The notes below the pieces were generated by a model. That model worked only from the letters and a program-made list of their open reading frames with translations. It was not told the DNA's origin and searched no databases. Positions 18,865-29,511 of a DNA stretch of 64,000 nt are shown piece after piece (positions within the stretch are counted from its first letter, which is position 1; each line of letters starts with the position of its first letter). This stretch comes from Euglena gracilis (lineage: Eukaryota; Euglenida; Euglenophyceae; Euglenales): assembly GCA_039621445.1 (NCBI GenBank), contig CP154954.1, positions 20,446,642 to 20,510,641 of the forward strand. The letters run 5' to 3'. The translations under genes were made by a program, and so were the position numbers.

Positions 18865-19798
18865 TACTACAAAAAAGAGGTGGCGTTCCGGACGCCGGTT
18901 CCGTCCGAAGGACGGAACCGGCGTCCGGAACGCCAGGCTTTGGACAGAACCGGCGTCCGCCACCTCTTGTTTAAGCCGGCGTTTTAGAGACGCCGGGCTC
19001 AGGACAGAACCGGCGTCCCCAACCTTCGGCCAAAGGACACTCCCAGGACCAATCTCCGACCACTGATCTGCAATGTCACACCACTTTGCACTTCACCAAA
19101 TTCCGGCGATCGCGAGGGTATTTCTGGCTGTGTCAATCGTCCAGGTATAAAATCACCCCTCGATCGAAAGCTCTTTTCATCAGACGACTGGCGATCACCA
19201 CCAAATTCAGCCACGTCGCCTGGAGCTATTTTCTGTCACTGGGGAATCCTAATTTCACAACTCTGGTGCCCCCCCAAGGCCCTCAGGTCGTTGATTCGAA
19301 GAGGAAAAACGTTTCTGTAGGGTTTATTCAGCATCTTAAACCAAAAGTCACTGAAGATTGCTACAAGTTTCGACTCAGATTCTGGCCGATCCGACCATCG
19401 CGAGCGTATCTCGGGCTGCGTGCAACGTTAGGGTACCAAGTTACCCCTCGATCGAAAGCTCTTTTCAACAGACGACCAGCGGTGCTCATCAGATCTTTCC
19501 ACGCTGCACGGTACTCTATTTCCAAATCTGGGCCAATTTTCACGAGATTTGGATATCCACCCTACTGGTCCCCAGATGGCAAAATTCATTGTCCTTGATG
19601 GTTGAAACACTCATACCAGCACCTTAGGGCCACTTTTGGGCACTTTTGGTGACATTTTTAGGAATGAAAATCGGACGCCGGGCTTTGGACAAAACCGGCG
19701 TTCCTAACGCCGGGCTTTAGGACAGAACCGGCGTCCGGAAAGCCCGTGGGGGGGGGACGCCGGTTCTGTCCTGAGCCCGGCGTCTCAAACGCCGGCTT
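18865..19798 (+). mobile_element. GC-palindrome element, copy 2 (934 bp)
   Basis: Same ends as copy 1 (TACTACAAAAAAGAGGTG start, ACGCCGGCTT end), with a shorter terminal palindrome. It lies directly against the foldback end at 18864. Flanks are unlike copy 1, so it is an independent insertion, and no target duplication is visible. Confidence 0.85.
19086..19598 (+). CDS. Two-repeat frame in GC-palindrome element
   Basis: 170 codons, with two diverged repeats about 97 codons apart. Both contain TPRSKALF then R-R (KITPRSKALFIRR and QVTPRSKALFNRR), followed by a Phe/His-rich stretch. The repeats follow the 290-bp DNA duplication, which is not a multiple that breaks the frame. No known domain. 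Copy 3 keeps the frame open (59947-60504), but copy 1 is broken by one fewer C in a homopolymer near 6031. The frame may be a by-product of non-coding repeat sequence; reverse-strand frames are also open. Confidence 0.3.
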   Translation: MHFTKFRRSRGYFWLCQSSRYKITPRSKALFIRRLAITTKFSHVAWSYFLSLGNPNFTTLVPPQGPQVVDSKRKNVSVGFIQHLKPKVTEDCYKFRLRFWPIRPSRAYLGLRATLGYQVTPRSKALFNRRPAVLIRSFHAARYSISKSGPIFTRFGYPPYWSPDGKIHCP

Positions 19799-19829
19799 AA
19801 GTGGACAACTGGCACCACCGACAGGAGGC

Positions 19830-20239
19830 AGGGTTGACGTTAAAAAACAACAACAAAAAACATGTTTTTATAAAAAAACCCGCAAAAAAACATGTTTTTT
19901 GAAAAAGCAAAAATTGACCTTTTTCCCTGTGAAATGGCCATTTTTTGAGGAAAAAGTTCTAAAGTCATTTTTTTTGGTCATCAAAGTGACGTTTTCTTTC
20001 GTTTTCCCAGACCCTTCATCCAAAAATACTAAAATCATGGTTCATGTGAAAACCATCACCCTTTACGGACTACGAAGTTGCAAAGATAAAAAAAATGACC
20101 TTTCTCCTTTAAAAAAGATTCAAAAAAGTTTTCACCCAAACCCTCCGTGGCATTTTTTTTTGTTTTTTTATAAAAAATCATATTTTTTTAAAAAAAGACA
20201 TGTTTTTTTTGTTTCAAAAAAAAACAAGCTGTCAACCTT
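19830..20239. mobile_element. 410-bp AGGGTTGACG element, 10-bp TSD (9/10)
   Basis: Ends AGGGTTGACGTT and AGCTGTCAACCTT. Flanks GACAGGAGGC (19820-19829) and GACAGGAGGA (20240-20249) differ at one base. Same termini type and A/T-run interior (ACATGTTTTT) as the 716-bp element at 16322. It interrupts the retroelement tail. Confidence 0.9.
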
Positions 20240-20515
20240 GACAGGAGGAAGACAAAATTGCCAAGTATGGAGACCCTTGCAAGCGGCGTGGCTGGACCTT
20301 TGTTCCCTTGGTCATGGACTGCTATGAGGCATGAGTGAAGCAGGACAGGGCTTCATCTCCACATGCATCCGCCTTCTGACCAGCCAACACAACGGCTGGG
20401 AGATGCGGGGTGTGGAGGCCAATGTGTGGCAGGGAATTGGAATGGCATTGATGCGAGAGCTAGCCCGACAATTGGCTTGGGGGCAATGCCCTGAACAGCT
20501 TCTGCTGTGGTGACG
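20240..20515 (+). pseudogene. Retroelement C-terminal tail
   Basis: Frame one encodes KYGDPCKRRGWTFVPLVMDCYEA then stops; the next frame (20331-20513) encodes GWEMRGVEANVWQGIGMALM and RELARQLAWG. In this family a Cys-rich 'C...GW.F.PLVM' stretch and an Arg-rich helix follow the nuclease. It completes the element begun at 15850. Confidence 0.75.
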
Positions 20516-21021
20516 TAAGTACACATGCCCCGTACCAGTCGTAAATGGATATTCAGCCTTTCAAATGACCGTAGCGGTCTCTGCACCTTCTACCGGCCCC
20601 TGGGCTCCCTTGCAACTTGTGATTTGCCACTTCTCAAGCCCGATAAACACAATTCTCACCGAAAACTTCCACGCAAGGATGTGTCAGTGCAGGAGCCGGA
20701 GAACGCGGGAAGCACGCAGCGGGACGACGGATGACGGAAGGCAGAAGCAGCGGGCGGACGGAGCACAATGCCCTCTGTTGCTCATGTACGCTAGCTAACC
20801 ACCAGGAACGCCTGGGGGCTACGGTGGCCACACGAGAAAGTGGGTTTTGCTCATTTTCAATCTCACAACGCTCACGTCAGCTGTAAATAACTCTCACCAC
20901 CTACGGTGTAAATGTTGTGCATAGAACACTCAACCGAGTCCCCTCGGGATGACGTGGAATGTATATCTCTGACCCGCCGGAGCACCATGTACACAAAAGG
21001 TGCACGCCGATTATATCTGGT
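20516..21021. other. Spacer; retroelement-adjacent repeat, no gene
   Basis: No gene. 20890-21020 is a diverged relative of 15420-15510 plus 15767-15790 (GACGTGGAATGTA, CCCGCCGGAGCACCATGTA) and supplies the empty site for the insertion at 15507. It may be a conserved retroelement 3' untranslated part. Confidence 0.6.
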
Positions 21022-21262
21022 TTACCACCCCCCCCCCCTAATTGACCCCCCCCCTAATTGACCAAACGCCCTGGGGAAAATTTTTTCACCCCCCCCCTAA
21101 TTGACTGCCCGAGGGGATTCCGTGCTGAAGCACCCCCTAATTGACGGTACCCCCCCCCTAATTGACGCCCCCCCCCCTAATTGAACCCCCCCCCCTAATT
21201 GACCAAAAGGGGGGTCCCGTGGAGAGGTCCCACGGTCAATTAGGGGGGGGGGAGGTGGTAAT
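21022..21262. mobile_element. C-run/TAATTGA inverted element (241 bp)
   Basis: Ends TTACCACC-Cn-TAATTGACC and GGTCAATTA-Gn-AGGTGGTAA. The interior is six or more C7-C11 runs joined by TAATTGA. Related DNA is at 15507-15766, 51640-51710 and 52596-52935. Confidence 0.8.
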
Positions 21263-21509
21263 ACAGTTTTTTTGCATTTAACTTCTCCGAGCTGTTTAAA
21301 ACCCAACCCTGGCTGCACCCAAGGTAAACAGGCAAGGCCTGTGAAAACGGCCAAAGTTCGTACGCACCCGGCCGGGGGCTGCGGTTCAGACTGTCTGTTC
21401 CTCCCCGGGGAAACCCGGGTGGCCCAGCGGGGGCTCTGGCCCCTTCTGGGTTGCACTGGAGTGTGGCGCACTGGTGTTGGGGATCGCTATCGACTGGGTC
21501 ACTGGCCAG

Positions 21510-22205
21510 TCACCTAAACGCAGGGAGGTCGCCGTGGAGGCACCTGCGCATGGTGGCTCAATGTACAGTCAGGCCCATGTAAGCCCACGTGAAATCAGAC
21601 GAAGCTCCTTGGGGTGAGCATGGCCTCGGGAAAAAGGCGATCCATGAAAAGTGGTGAGCCCCTCCTCATCCTGAGGGTGACACGGCATGAGGAGGATGGG
21701 TGCCAGCTCCGCACGGGTGTAATCCTCGGCCTTGACGAGCCCATCTCCCCCCAGCCACGGTGAGGGGTCGGAAGGAGCAACGGTCAGGAGGGAGGTTCGG
21801 CAGCCACCCCCCCCCCTGGTGGTCGGACCCCCTCGGCACGGCCAAAAGGGGACCCCCCCCCCTGTCGGCCGACCTCCTCGGCACGGCATGCTGAACCATA
21901 CCAATGAATTTTCCTTTGGGAAATTCGGGCTGTCCGCCACGGTGGACCCCGCCTGGGGGACCAACGGTCCTCGTCAGACGTGCCAAACCTCCGAGCGCCG
22001 TGTGTTGTGGGGCGCCCTTGGGGCCGAGTCCGTGGTGACGGGGAGTGTAGTTTCTCTGTCAGGTGTTGTCGCGTACGCCGGGGCAACCAACCTGTGGCCG
22101 TTTGTGAAGAAGCTTGCATCCTTTGTTCTGCAGACAGGTTGTCACCAACAACGGCTTGAAACGCCTGCAGTATGACCTCAGAGCACGCAGCAAAGCTGTC
22201 TTGAT
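21510..22205 (-). pseudogene. Inverted copy of block A 1373-2182 with RT fragment
   Basis: Reverse complement of block A. The reverse-strand frame near 22205-22110 encodes CSEVILQAFQ-like thumb residues and NLSAEQRMQAS, as at 1380-1455. It diverges from block A by a few percent, is missing part of the thumb, and so is an older copy. Confidence 0.8.
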
Positions 22206-22264
22206 GTGTTGCTGGTTTTGTGGGAATCCCCCCGCTTCCCCCCCACAGCACAGCAGCCCCCGCC

Positions 22265-22413
22265 ATGTCCTCCACCCCAGCCGACGTCCGTGCCGCATGC
22301 CTCAAGGCGGCCCGCCCCGACGCCAACCACGGGCTGCCCCCCGCCGAGATCCGCTGAGGGCGCTGCAGGAAGGGCAGAAGGGCCTGTCAACGGCCGACAA
22401 ATGGTGGCGCAAG
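22265..22413 (+). CDS. Candidate first exon, unknown protein
   Basis: ATG at 22265 opens MSSTPADVRAACLKAAR in GC-rich codons, and the segment ends LSTADKWWRK before AAG/GTTTGC, a possible splice donor. The two parts are in different frames; the break falls in or after the C6 run at about 22331. It is either a homopolymer error or a pseudogene. No domain is recognised. Confidence 0.25.
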
Positions 22414-22884
22414 GTTTGCGTTCTCCAGCCGCGTGTTGGATCCCGGAAACTTTAAACGCAAACAGATTTGTAAGCAAAGCACCCAAAATTTCCCCAAAGC
22501 GTGAAGGGTGTGGCTTTTCACAACGGGCGCTCTTTGAAATCTTCCAACAAAAATTCATCAATGATGTCCGATCCCACCCCAAGAGGATCCTTGTCTGCGG
22601 GCATCCAGATCCGCCCGTAGGGGGCTAGGGGGCTGGGGGGCTGGGGGGGGGGATTGGGTGGACCCTGTTTGATTTTTTTTTGTGCAGGCTGTGTGCAATG
22701 GTTTTCTTCATCAACACATTCTCAATTTTTACAAAGTATTCTTGAGAGGATTATTTCAGGGGCTGGCGAAGAACAACGATGAAGAATTTTGCAGCTGTCC
22801 AGCTCATCTTGGGGAGTTGCGAGTTGAGTTGCTTTTTTGCTGCTCACTTCCTGTGCTTTCGCATGGCCCTCCCCCTTTCCATGG

Positions 22885-23049
22885 CTGCACATTGGGACGA
22901 AGGACGACGCCCTGAAATTGCCACTCTTGGATGATTTGAATGTGAAGCCCAGGACCACCCCCACACAGGCGGAACCCTGGGAACCTGGATATCTGGACAC
23001 CACACATTCATTTATCCCTTGTGTGATCCCACCCCCTGGAGGGAGACGG
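22885..23049 (+). CDS. Candidate exon, unknown protein
   Basis: Frame reads GTKDDALKLPLLDDLNVKPR then PWEPGYLDTTHSFIPCVIPP, ending at a strong donor GACGG/GTGAGTG. No clear acceptor upstream and no domain recognised. Confidence 0.25.
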
Positions 23050-23429
23050 GTGAGTGTATTTTCAAAAGTGGGTGGGTGGGTTTGGACCGCTGCCCCCCCC
23101 CCCCTTGGGGTGGTGTGCGCCAGGGCAGTAGGTTGGACAGAAAATTCTTAAGGGTTTTCGGCTGATTTTCGGGCGATTTTGGGTGGCTGAGTGGGTGCTG
23201 TGGATTGGCAGGTTTTCAAAAAAAAAAGTGGGTGGATGGGTTTTTGCCCAGGAAAGTGCCAGGGGGTCACAACGTGAAAAGCGCCGCTCCCTTCCTTAAG
23301 GGGCTAAGTTTTAGGTCAGAAGTTTCTTTCGGCACCTTTTTTTCAGAAGGAATTTTCCTGCACTATCCTGCTCCGTTGGAAACTCCAAGGCCAGGGCAGG
23401 GGGGACATGCAAGTTGCATAGTTTGCTTT

Positions 23430-23540
23430 TTTTTGCATACTGAATTTTTCTTGCATTTTTTTTGCATTTTTTTGCATTTTTTTGCATTTTTTTTTTTGCA
23501 TTTTTTGCATTTTTTTTGCATTTTTTTTTTTTGCATTGGG
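23430..23540. repeat. (T7-12 GCA)n low-complexity tract
   Basis: Repeated TTTTTTTGCA words of variable T length. A complementary A-rich GCAAAAAA tract is at 38340-38600. Confidence 0.85.
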
Positions 23541-24426
23541 TATTTTGCCCCCGGTCAGCAGGGGATTATTTTTTTTCCAAGGGGAGGGTGCGAAGCAAAT
23601 TGCAGAATTTTTGAAGCCCCGCCGGCCACCGCTGTGTAGGGCCTGGGTGACGGGAAGGTGGCCGTAGTGCTGGGTGGTGCTGCCGCGGACCGTGATCAAT
23701 GCGGGACTGAACAAAAGCAATCCGGGGCCTGCCCAGTGGGGAACTAGCGACTTTGCATCCTGGTGGTGCTGTCCAAATCTCATCACTAAACATGCCCACA
23801 AACCCCTGTGCTCACCAACCTATCCTTAATCTCAACCTATTCTTTTGTCTCCTGTCTCTGCACCTGCTGATAATTATTCTTCAATCTTTTTTTATTTTTC
23901 ACTCCTAATTTGTAAATACTTTTCTCAAATAAATACACTTCTTCTGTGCTTCGTTTTCTTGACCTTTGAATCAGCTATATTTCAGTCGGGCCTAATGAAA
24001 ATGAAAATGACCATGCATTGAGGGGAAATGTCTGAGAGTCCAAAAAGAAAGGCCAGGGGGCCATGTTTGAATTGAAAATTGAACCTTCTCGGTCAATTTT
24101 TGGCGCTGAAAATCATGCGGAACAATTTTATCCCCCTCCCCCTGTATATGCTAAAATACAACTGCAGCGACACTGATACACATAAAAATGGTATTGAGGC
24201 AATAGAAGTAGGTACACGCTGCCCAAACATTCTTTTTGCCCCTCCAAAAACAGTGCCTCCAAATCAACTCCCTGAGAGCCTAAATTCTGCCCAAATATGA
24301 GGCTCTTGGCATTGTTGGTACACATTCAGGAAATGTCGTAAGATGTGTGGGAGTGCAGAGGCAGACAACAGCTGCCCAATGATCTGTATGACTTTCCCAA
24401 TGCTTCTGGTTTCAGTTCATTGGGGG
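23541..24426. other. No gene seen
   Basis: Unique, AT-rich in 23870-24010 and without repeats or recognisable exons. AATAAA at 23929 may be a polyadenylation signal for a plus-strand gene, but no such gene is defined. Confidence 0.4.
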
Positions 24427-24825
24427 CAGGCTTTTGCTTAAGGGATTGCAGTTCCCCCGGGGGGGGGGGGGGGCTGGGCTGCAGCTAGTCCAAATCTGGC
24501 GAGTGGGATTTCTAGCAGACCCCCCCCGGGGGAGTCTGCTAGCAGGGCTAGCTAGTGGAAAATTTTTTTCCAGTGCCCGGCGCTTCGAATTTTTTTTGGG
24601 ACCCCCAAAAATGGCCCAAAATGCCCGTTTTTGGCCATTTTTGGGAATTTTTGGAACAAAATCAGCCAAAAACCTGTTAAAAACCTCATTTTTCCAGTTC
24701 GGGGGACCCCCGGACCCCCCCCCCCCCAGGGGGGAGGGGGTCTAGCTATCCCCCTTTTTCCAGTGTCTAGCCGATTGGCTACCCAGTCCCCCCCCCCCCC
24801 CCCGGGTCCTTAAGCAAAAAGCCTG
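24427..24825. mobile_element. 399-bp hAT-like MITE with 8-bp TSD
   Basis: Starts CAGGCTTTTGCTTAAGG and ends CCTTAAGCAAAAAGCCTG. ATTGGGGG directly flanks both sides (24419-24426 and 24826-24833). CAG-type ends and an 8-bp duplication fit hAT elements. The interior has a TCTAGCAGAC/GTCTGCTAGC palindrome, AAAATGGCC words, and C-runs. A larger relative lies inverted at 41685-42256. Confidence 0.93.
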
Positions 24826-25700
24826 ATTGGGGGGTTATTATTTCGGCCGTCAAAGTTGGAGGCGAGGTGAATGTTTTTTTGGGTGTTTTCATCGACTTTT
24901 CCCCTGCAAGTTTTTAGGAGTAAATGGGTGTCAAACAAACAAACCGGAGTTTGGTGTCAAATGTGGTGTACTAAAGATCTCTTATTCCAAACCAACAAAT
25001 AAAAAGCACGAGGAGAGCACGACCCTGCCTTGGCTCTTGGGCCCTCTTGTGAAATGCAGGGAGTCCCCCCATGTTCATCTAACCCCCCGGAAGGGGACCC
25101 AGTTATTGAAAGATTTCATTTGTTTATTTTCAATCGTGGGTTGCACCGTTGCTGGCCAGCCACTGCCTCGGACTTACCCCCTGGCCCGAAACAGTTTCGG
25201 CCCCCCGTTTTGGCTTTGGGAATCATGGAAAAATTTTTTTAGTTTTTTTTTTAACCCCCCCCCAACGGCCCCGCCCCCCCCAGGGCCTCTCCCAGTTTTC
25301 CAGTGTCTAGCTATTGGCTACCATACCTGTGACCCCCCCCCCCCCCCTCGGAAGCCTGAAGTTCTGTTCTTTTATGTTATCCCGTGTTTTCACTAGGGTG
25401 TTTCTCCCCCCCACAGCAGACAAATGGGTTGAGAGTTGTTAGGGTACTTTTTACCTTTTCCAACCAAAAGAGCACACTGACCCACCCCCAAATGCAGGAG
25501 TCTTTTTCCCCATTTTCATCTAACCCCGGAAGGTGGTTTTGCCCTCGTGAAATTTCCGTTCTAGCCACCCCCCCCCCCTGGACTTCTACCCCGAAAACTT
25601 TCTCCGACCCCCCGAAGACCCCGGAGACCTCTGGGACCCTCAGGACCGTTTCCGTTTTTCCCAACTTTCTAAACTGCGGCGCGCCGGGGGGGTCTGTCAG
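24826..25700. other. No gene seen; C-rich tracts
   Basis: No exon is supported. 25240-25350 contains CCAGTGTCTAGC and ATTGGCTACC, a fragment of the 24427 family. A pyrimidine-rich stretch precedes the exon at 25701. Confidence 0.45.
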
Positions 25701-25829
25701 CGGCGCCCCGGCACAGTGGAGATCGAGGACGAGACGGGGGACGTGCTAGCAGTGCTCCCGAAGGTGATCGATGCCATCGACGGGGCGAAGGCGGCCGGGG
25801 AGCCCGCCTACGTGCACTGCGCCGCCTCG
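25701..25829 (+). CDS. Dual-specificity phosphatase exon with HC motif
   Basis: After the acceptor GGTCTGTCAG, 43 codons read RRPGTVEIEDETGDVLAVLP, KVIDAIDGAKAAGEP and AYVHCAAS. This matches the stretch before the active site of dual-specificity/tyrosine phosphatases, where acidic residues precede 'nilplLp.vidfI..a...g..vlVHC'. The Cys is the expected nucleophile of HC-x5-R. The exon ends TCG/GTTTCC. The N-terminal part of the enzyme was not found upstream. Such enzymes dephosphorylate protein Ser/Thr/Tyr or related substrates. GC-rich codons contrast with the flanks. Confidence 0.7.
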
Positions 25830-26552
25830 GTTTCCCATCCTGGAAGCCCAATGCCCGCACCCGGGTTTGACTGACGATGCGTGACCAGGCCAGCACAAAA
25901 CCCAGGTCATTCTTGCCTACACTCCCGGGCATTCTGAACCCCCCTCCCCCGCGGTTGGTCAAATTCAGTCTGGTCCAACCCCACCTGCATTACTAAATCC
26001 CCAAATGATACCACGGGGTTTGCTCCTTTTCGCCCGAGGTCCCGGTCCAAAAGGGGGCTATTATTTGGGGGAGTATTCCCTCCTGAAATCTTTTGAAGTC
26101 AAAAAATTCGAGGTTGAAAAGGGCCAAAAAAGAAGCCATTTAACGGATTTGAGGTCAGGAAGAGTGCTTGAAGATGCATTTGCCCAACAAATGTCTCTCA
26201 AAAGAACAGAAATACGGGGGGTATTGTTTTTTGGGGGGGGTGGGAACAGGGATTTTTTTAAGTTTGGACCCCGGGGGGGGGAAGGGGGGGTAGGGTGGGT
26301 GGGTCCGGCCGAGCCCCCCCCCCGGGGGGGGGGGTCCGGGGGTGGGATATACTTTTCGGCGCCGAAAAAATTCTATTTTTAGCACTTTTCGCGATTTTTC
26401 GGCCATTTTTTGTGGGTCCCCCCCCCCCCCCCCCCCCCCCCGGGGGGGGCCCGCCCGCGGGTGGTCGTGGGTGCGTGGGGGGACCCCCCCCTCCCCCCCG
26501 GTCTTAAAAAAACCCCTGGGTGGGAAGGGTTGTACTTTTTGCCACCACTTCC
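25830..26552 (+). other. Putative phosphatase intron with 24-C run
   Basis: Starts GTTTCC and ends CTTCCAG. It holds repeat-like DNA with GGGGG and CCCCC runs, including 24 C followed by 8 G at 26418-26449. Words such as CTATTATTTGGGGGAGTATT recur at about 32568-32600. Confidence 0.5.
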
Positions 26553-26663
26553 AGCCCGAGAGGGCCAGTGTTCGCCATCGCCTACGTGATGAAAGAGAAG
26601 GGGCTGAACGCCGCTGATGCTACACGGTACGTGGCGGAGCGCTGGGGCGCACCCAAGCCCCAA
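26553..26663 (+). CDS. Dual-specificity phosphatase exon after active site
   Basis: Frame reads PRGPVFAIAYVMKEKGLNAA then DATRYVAERWGAPKP. It corresponds to the helix after the P-loop ('SRSptvviAYLMk..glsleeAl..vk.rRp'). Arg here would be the P-loop Arg if the junction gives HC-x5-R. GT-AG borders at 25829 and 26554 are out of phase by one base for this frame, so the junction uses another site, or the gene is damaged. The frame runs on into C-runs and stops at 26852; the true end is unknown. Confidence 0.65.
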
Positions 26664-26852
26664 AGCTCGATTGAAAGTCCCTTGTCCCCCCCCCCCCCGA
26701 TGGTGCCAGACAGCCCCCCCACCCCAATAGTTTCCCCCCTGATAGTGTCCCATACCCACCCTGTGGTCGAGCTGGGTATGGGACACTGTTGGGGGGGGCA
26801 TGGCACATTACATCACAACACAATGCTAGAATTCCGATTCGATCACGAATGA

Positions 26853-29456
26853 GGTATTTGTGTCTTTTTTTGATGTTTTGAAGTAGCCCAGTGCCCTGGA
26901 TGTGCTTCAACCACCTGACGAAACCTCACTGAATGCAGTTTTGAAACGCCAATGAACGCAGTTCTGAAGTCCTGAAGGTCACAGCCAGGCTTCTTTTTAA
27001 GGCCCCCAAAGGGGCTCCCCTTCGCAACCAGCCCAGCAGGCATTCCCAGTGGGCAGGGGTCACAAAAAAAAATCCATTAGACAAAACAACAACAACAAGA
27101 ACAAACCATCATTTCATCGTTCTTGACCCCTGCTTGAAAATTAGGGATTATTTTGGCAAATATTTTTCAGGTTGGCCTCTGAAAAATACAAACAATACAA
27201 ACAAAAAATTTCCGATTATATTCTGCCGGTTTCTTTTTTCAGAATGTCCGGCTCGGTTCCGGCCTTGCCCTGTCCGGGTGTTGTGTGCTTAAAGAAAACC
27301 CATGTCTCCAATTGGCGCAAATCAAATGGTTTAGGGAATAGGATTCATGGCAGGGCGGGGTGATCCAACAACCAACTCAGGAGGGCCACCCCTCGTGAGT
27401 GAAGCCAGACAAACTAACAAAACAAACAACTCATTTTACTTAGTTTGTGATTCTTCAGTTTTCTCGGTATTTGGTTGTTGATGAGGCTCCCAGCACCTAT
27501 TTCCCCTGTGAAATAAGTTTTTTTTGGTATTTGCTTTCCCCAAGACTCCAGCTGTTATCAACCACTTTCTGTGGGGGCCAGCTCTTTCTCCGCACCACCA
27601 CTCTCGTTGTTCAGTGAGCTGCCATGGGTGCTTGCTGGCAACATTCCCTTGTGACGGTTTCATCGACCAACTGATCACATATGAGAAGCAGCTCCAGAAA
27701 TAAGTCCAAAGGGGGCTGGGAACCCTTCCCAGGCTGTATTTTGCAATGCCGACTCACTGGGCTCATGCGTCAAAAATGGGCCCAGCGCTGCCCCGCCCAG
27801 GGTTGACAAGGAGGTCTCTGGGGCCAAAATTATGCGATGATGGTGCTTTCTACGCTTTCAATGGCGAGTGCCAAAGTAACTTGGGCCACACACATAGATT
27901 CACTGAACACCTGTGCGACCCCCCCTGGGGGTGGGTTTTCGAGAGTGGGTGGGTGGGTCGGGGCCTCTGGACCACAGCCAAAATCGTCCCAAAACGCTGG
28001 AAAAAATTTACGTTCAGCAAGGCCAAAACCCTGACCCATGCGCACCCTACCCCTCAGCGGGGGATTGTTTTACTTAAGTCTCAGACCCCCCCCCCCCCAG
28101 GGCCGCCCCCAGGAGGGAAGGAGGGAGGGAGGGTAGGTCATGATCCCCTGGAGGGGGGTCAGATCTTTCCTCCCCCTGTAAAAATACGCACAAAGCGCCA
28201 GAAATTTTTGGGGATTTGAAATTTGCCCCCCCCAAATGGCATTTTCGGGCATTTTTTTTCTCACCGACTCTATCAAAAATATTGTGCAATGCACACACAA
28301 ACACATATCTTATGGCGGGTTCAACCCCCCCCCCCCCCAAGAAGGGGAGCAGGGGTGCCTACATCATTTTCAGTTTGGTGACATTGGGGGTCCCCAGGGA
28401 CAAGCCGAGTGCTTAACCCCCCCCTACGGGGGGCCCTCCCTCTTTTTTTTGTGCGAAGCAACAAAAAAATTTGGACTCAAGATTGTCTCCCCCAAGCCCC
28501 CCACCCCCAAGGTGTGCGTTGCACAGAAATGCTCTCACCAGTAGGAAGGATGTGGTTGCTTCGGTGCCTGACTGTTGTTCAGTCAAATCCAGCCTGCTCC
28601 TCACCATGTTGTCTGCGGCACCTAAGCGCCAAGGGCAGCATGCCAGGTAAGCAATGCCGCATGTGCGGCCCCTCAATGACCCCCCCATTGGGTGTCGGCC
28701 GCCGTGTCAGTATATGATGTTGTGCGTGTACGGCGTACAATGGTGCCTCTGCAGGGTCTGATACTTTGGGGTGGTGGAATGTGGACCATCAAATTAAAGA
28801 GGGCTGTCACCGCCCCCCACCTCCCACGCTTCCTCCCTGATGCCTGAAATGGTCGGGGTCCCTTGTGAAGCCAGGGTCTCTGGGTCAGGAGGTCAGGAAG
28901 TTGTAGCAAACCGGTTCTCGAATTGCCAGGGACAAATGATGGGCGAGCACCCTGCCGTCACAGCGAGCTCCTTCCGCAGCCTCTCAACCCCTGCCTCCGA
29001 TAGGCTGAATTTGACCAACCTGGGGGGGGAGGGGGGGGGGCAGGGCAGAACGGGAAGGCCTGGTGGGGGGGGGTGGTCGACCCCCTCCGACACCCTGGTT
29101 GTTTGGCCGACTCCCGTTCTGCTTTGAGGGAGGGCCCCTCCCCGGGAAGGTGGCCCAGACCTGTACTGCGCTGGAAAAACCGGGCCACATACCACCCCCA
29201 CAAAACTGTCCTCTACCCACTTTTCTCTCACAGGGACCTGATAGTCTGGCTCCTGCCCCGTCTCTTGACAGTTTTTCCCCCACATTTTACAGCAATTTCC
29301 CACAGTGAAGAAAACTACAAACACTTTTTCCAGGTTTCTGGTCATGAACATGTGTGAGCTTTATTTTGGATTCTTCTGTTGGCGGCAAGCAACTGTCATT
29401 TCCCCCTCTGATCGAGACCCCCTCGGAAATTGTCCTCTGGTCCTGCACTCGCTTGT
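26853..29456. other. No supported gene
   Basis: Unique-looking DNA with short C/G runs (28087-28099, 28327-28339, 29022-29080). A possible short start exon, MLSAAPKRQGQHAR before GTAAGC at 28648, is too small to call. Frames of 80-157 codons lack domains and cross C-runs. Confidence 0.4.
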
Positions 29457-29511
29457 GCGTCCTCACAATGCGTCCTCACAATGCGTCATCACAATGCGTC
29501 ATCACAATACG
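29457..29511. repeat. 13-bp GCGTCMTCACAAT tandem repeat, four copies
   Basis: Four consecutive units, two with CCT and two with CAT at the middle position. Confidence 0.9.

Noticed and set aside
29457-29511. Short evenly spaced repeats resembling a CRISPR array
   Set aside because: Units are only 13 bp and contiguous with no spacers; a simple tandem repeat in a eukaryote-like context.
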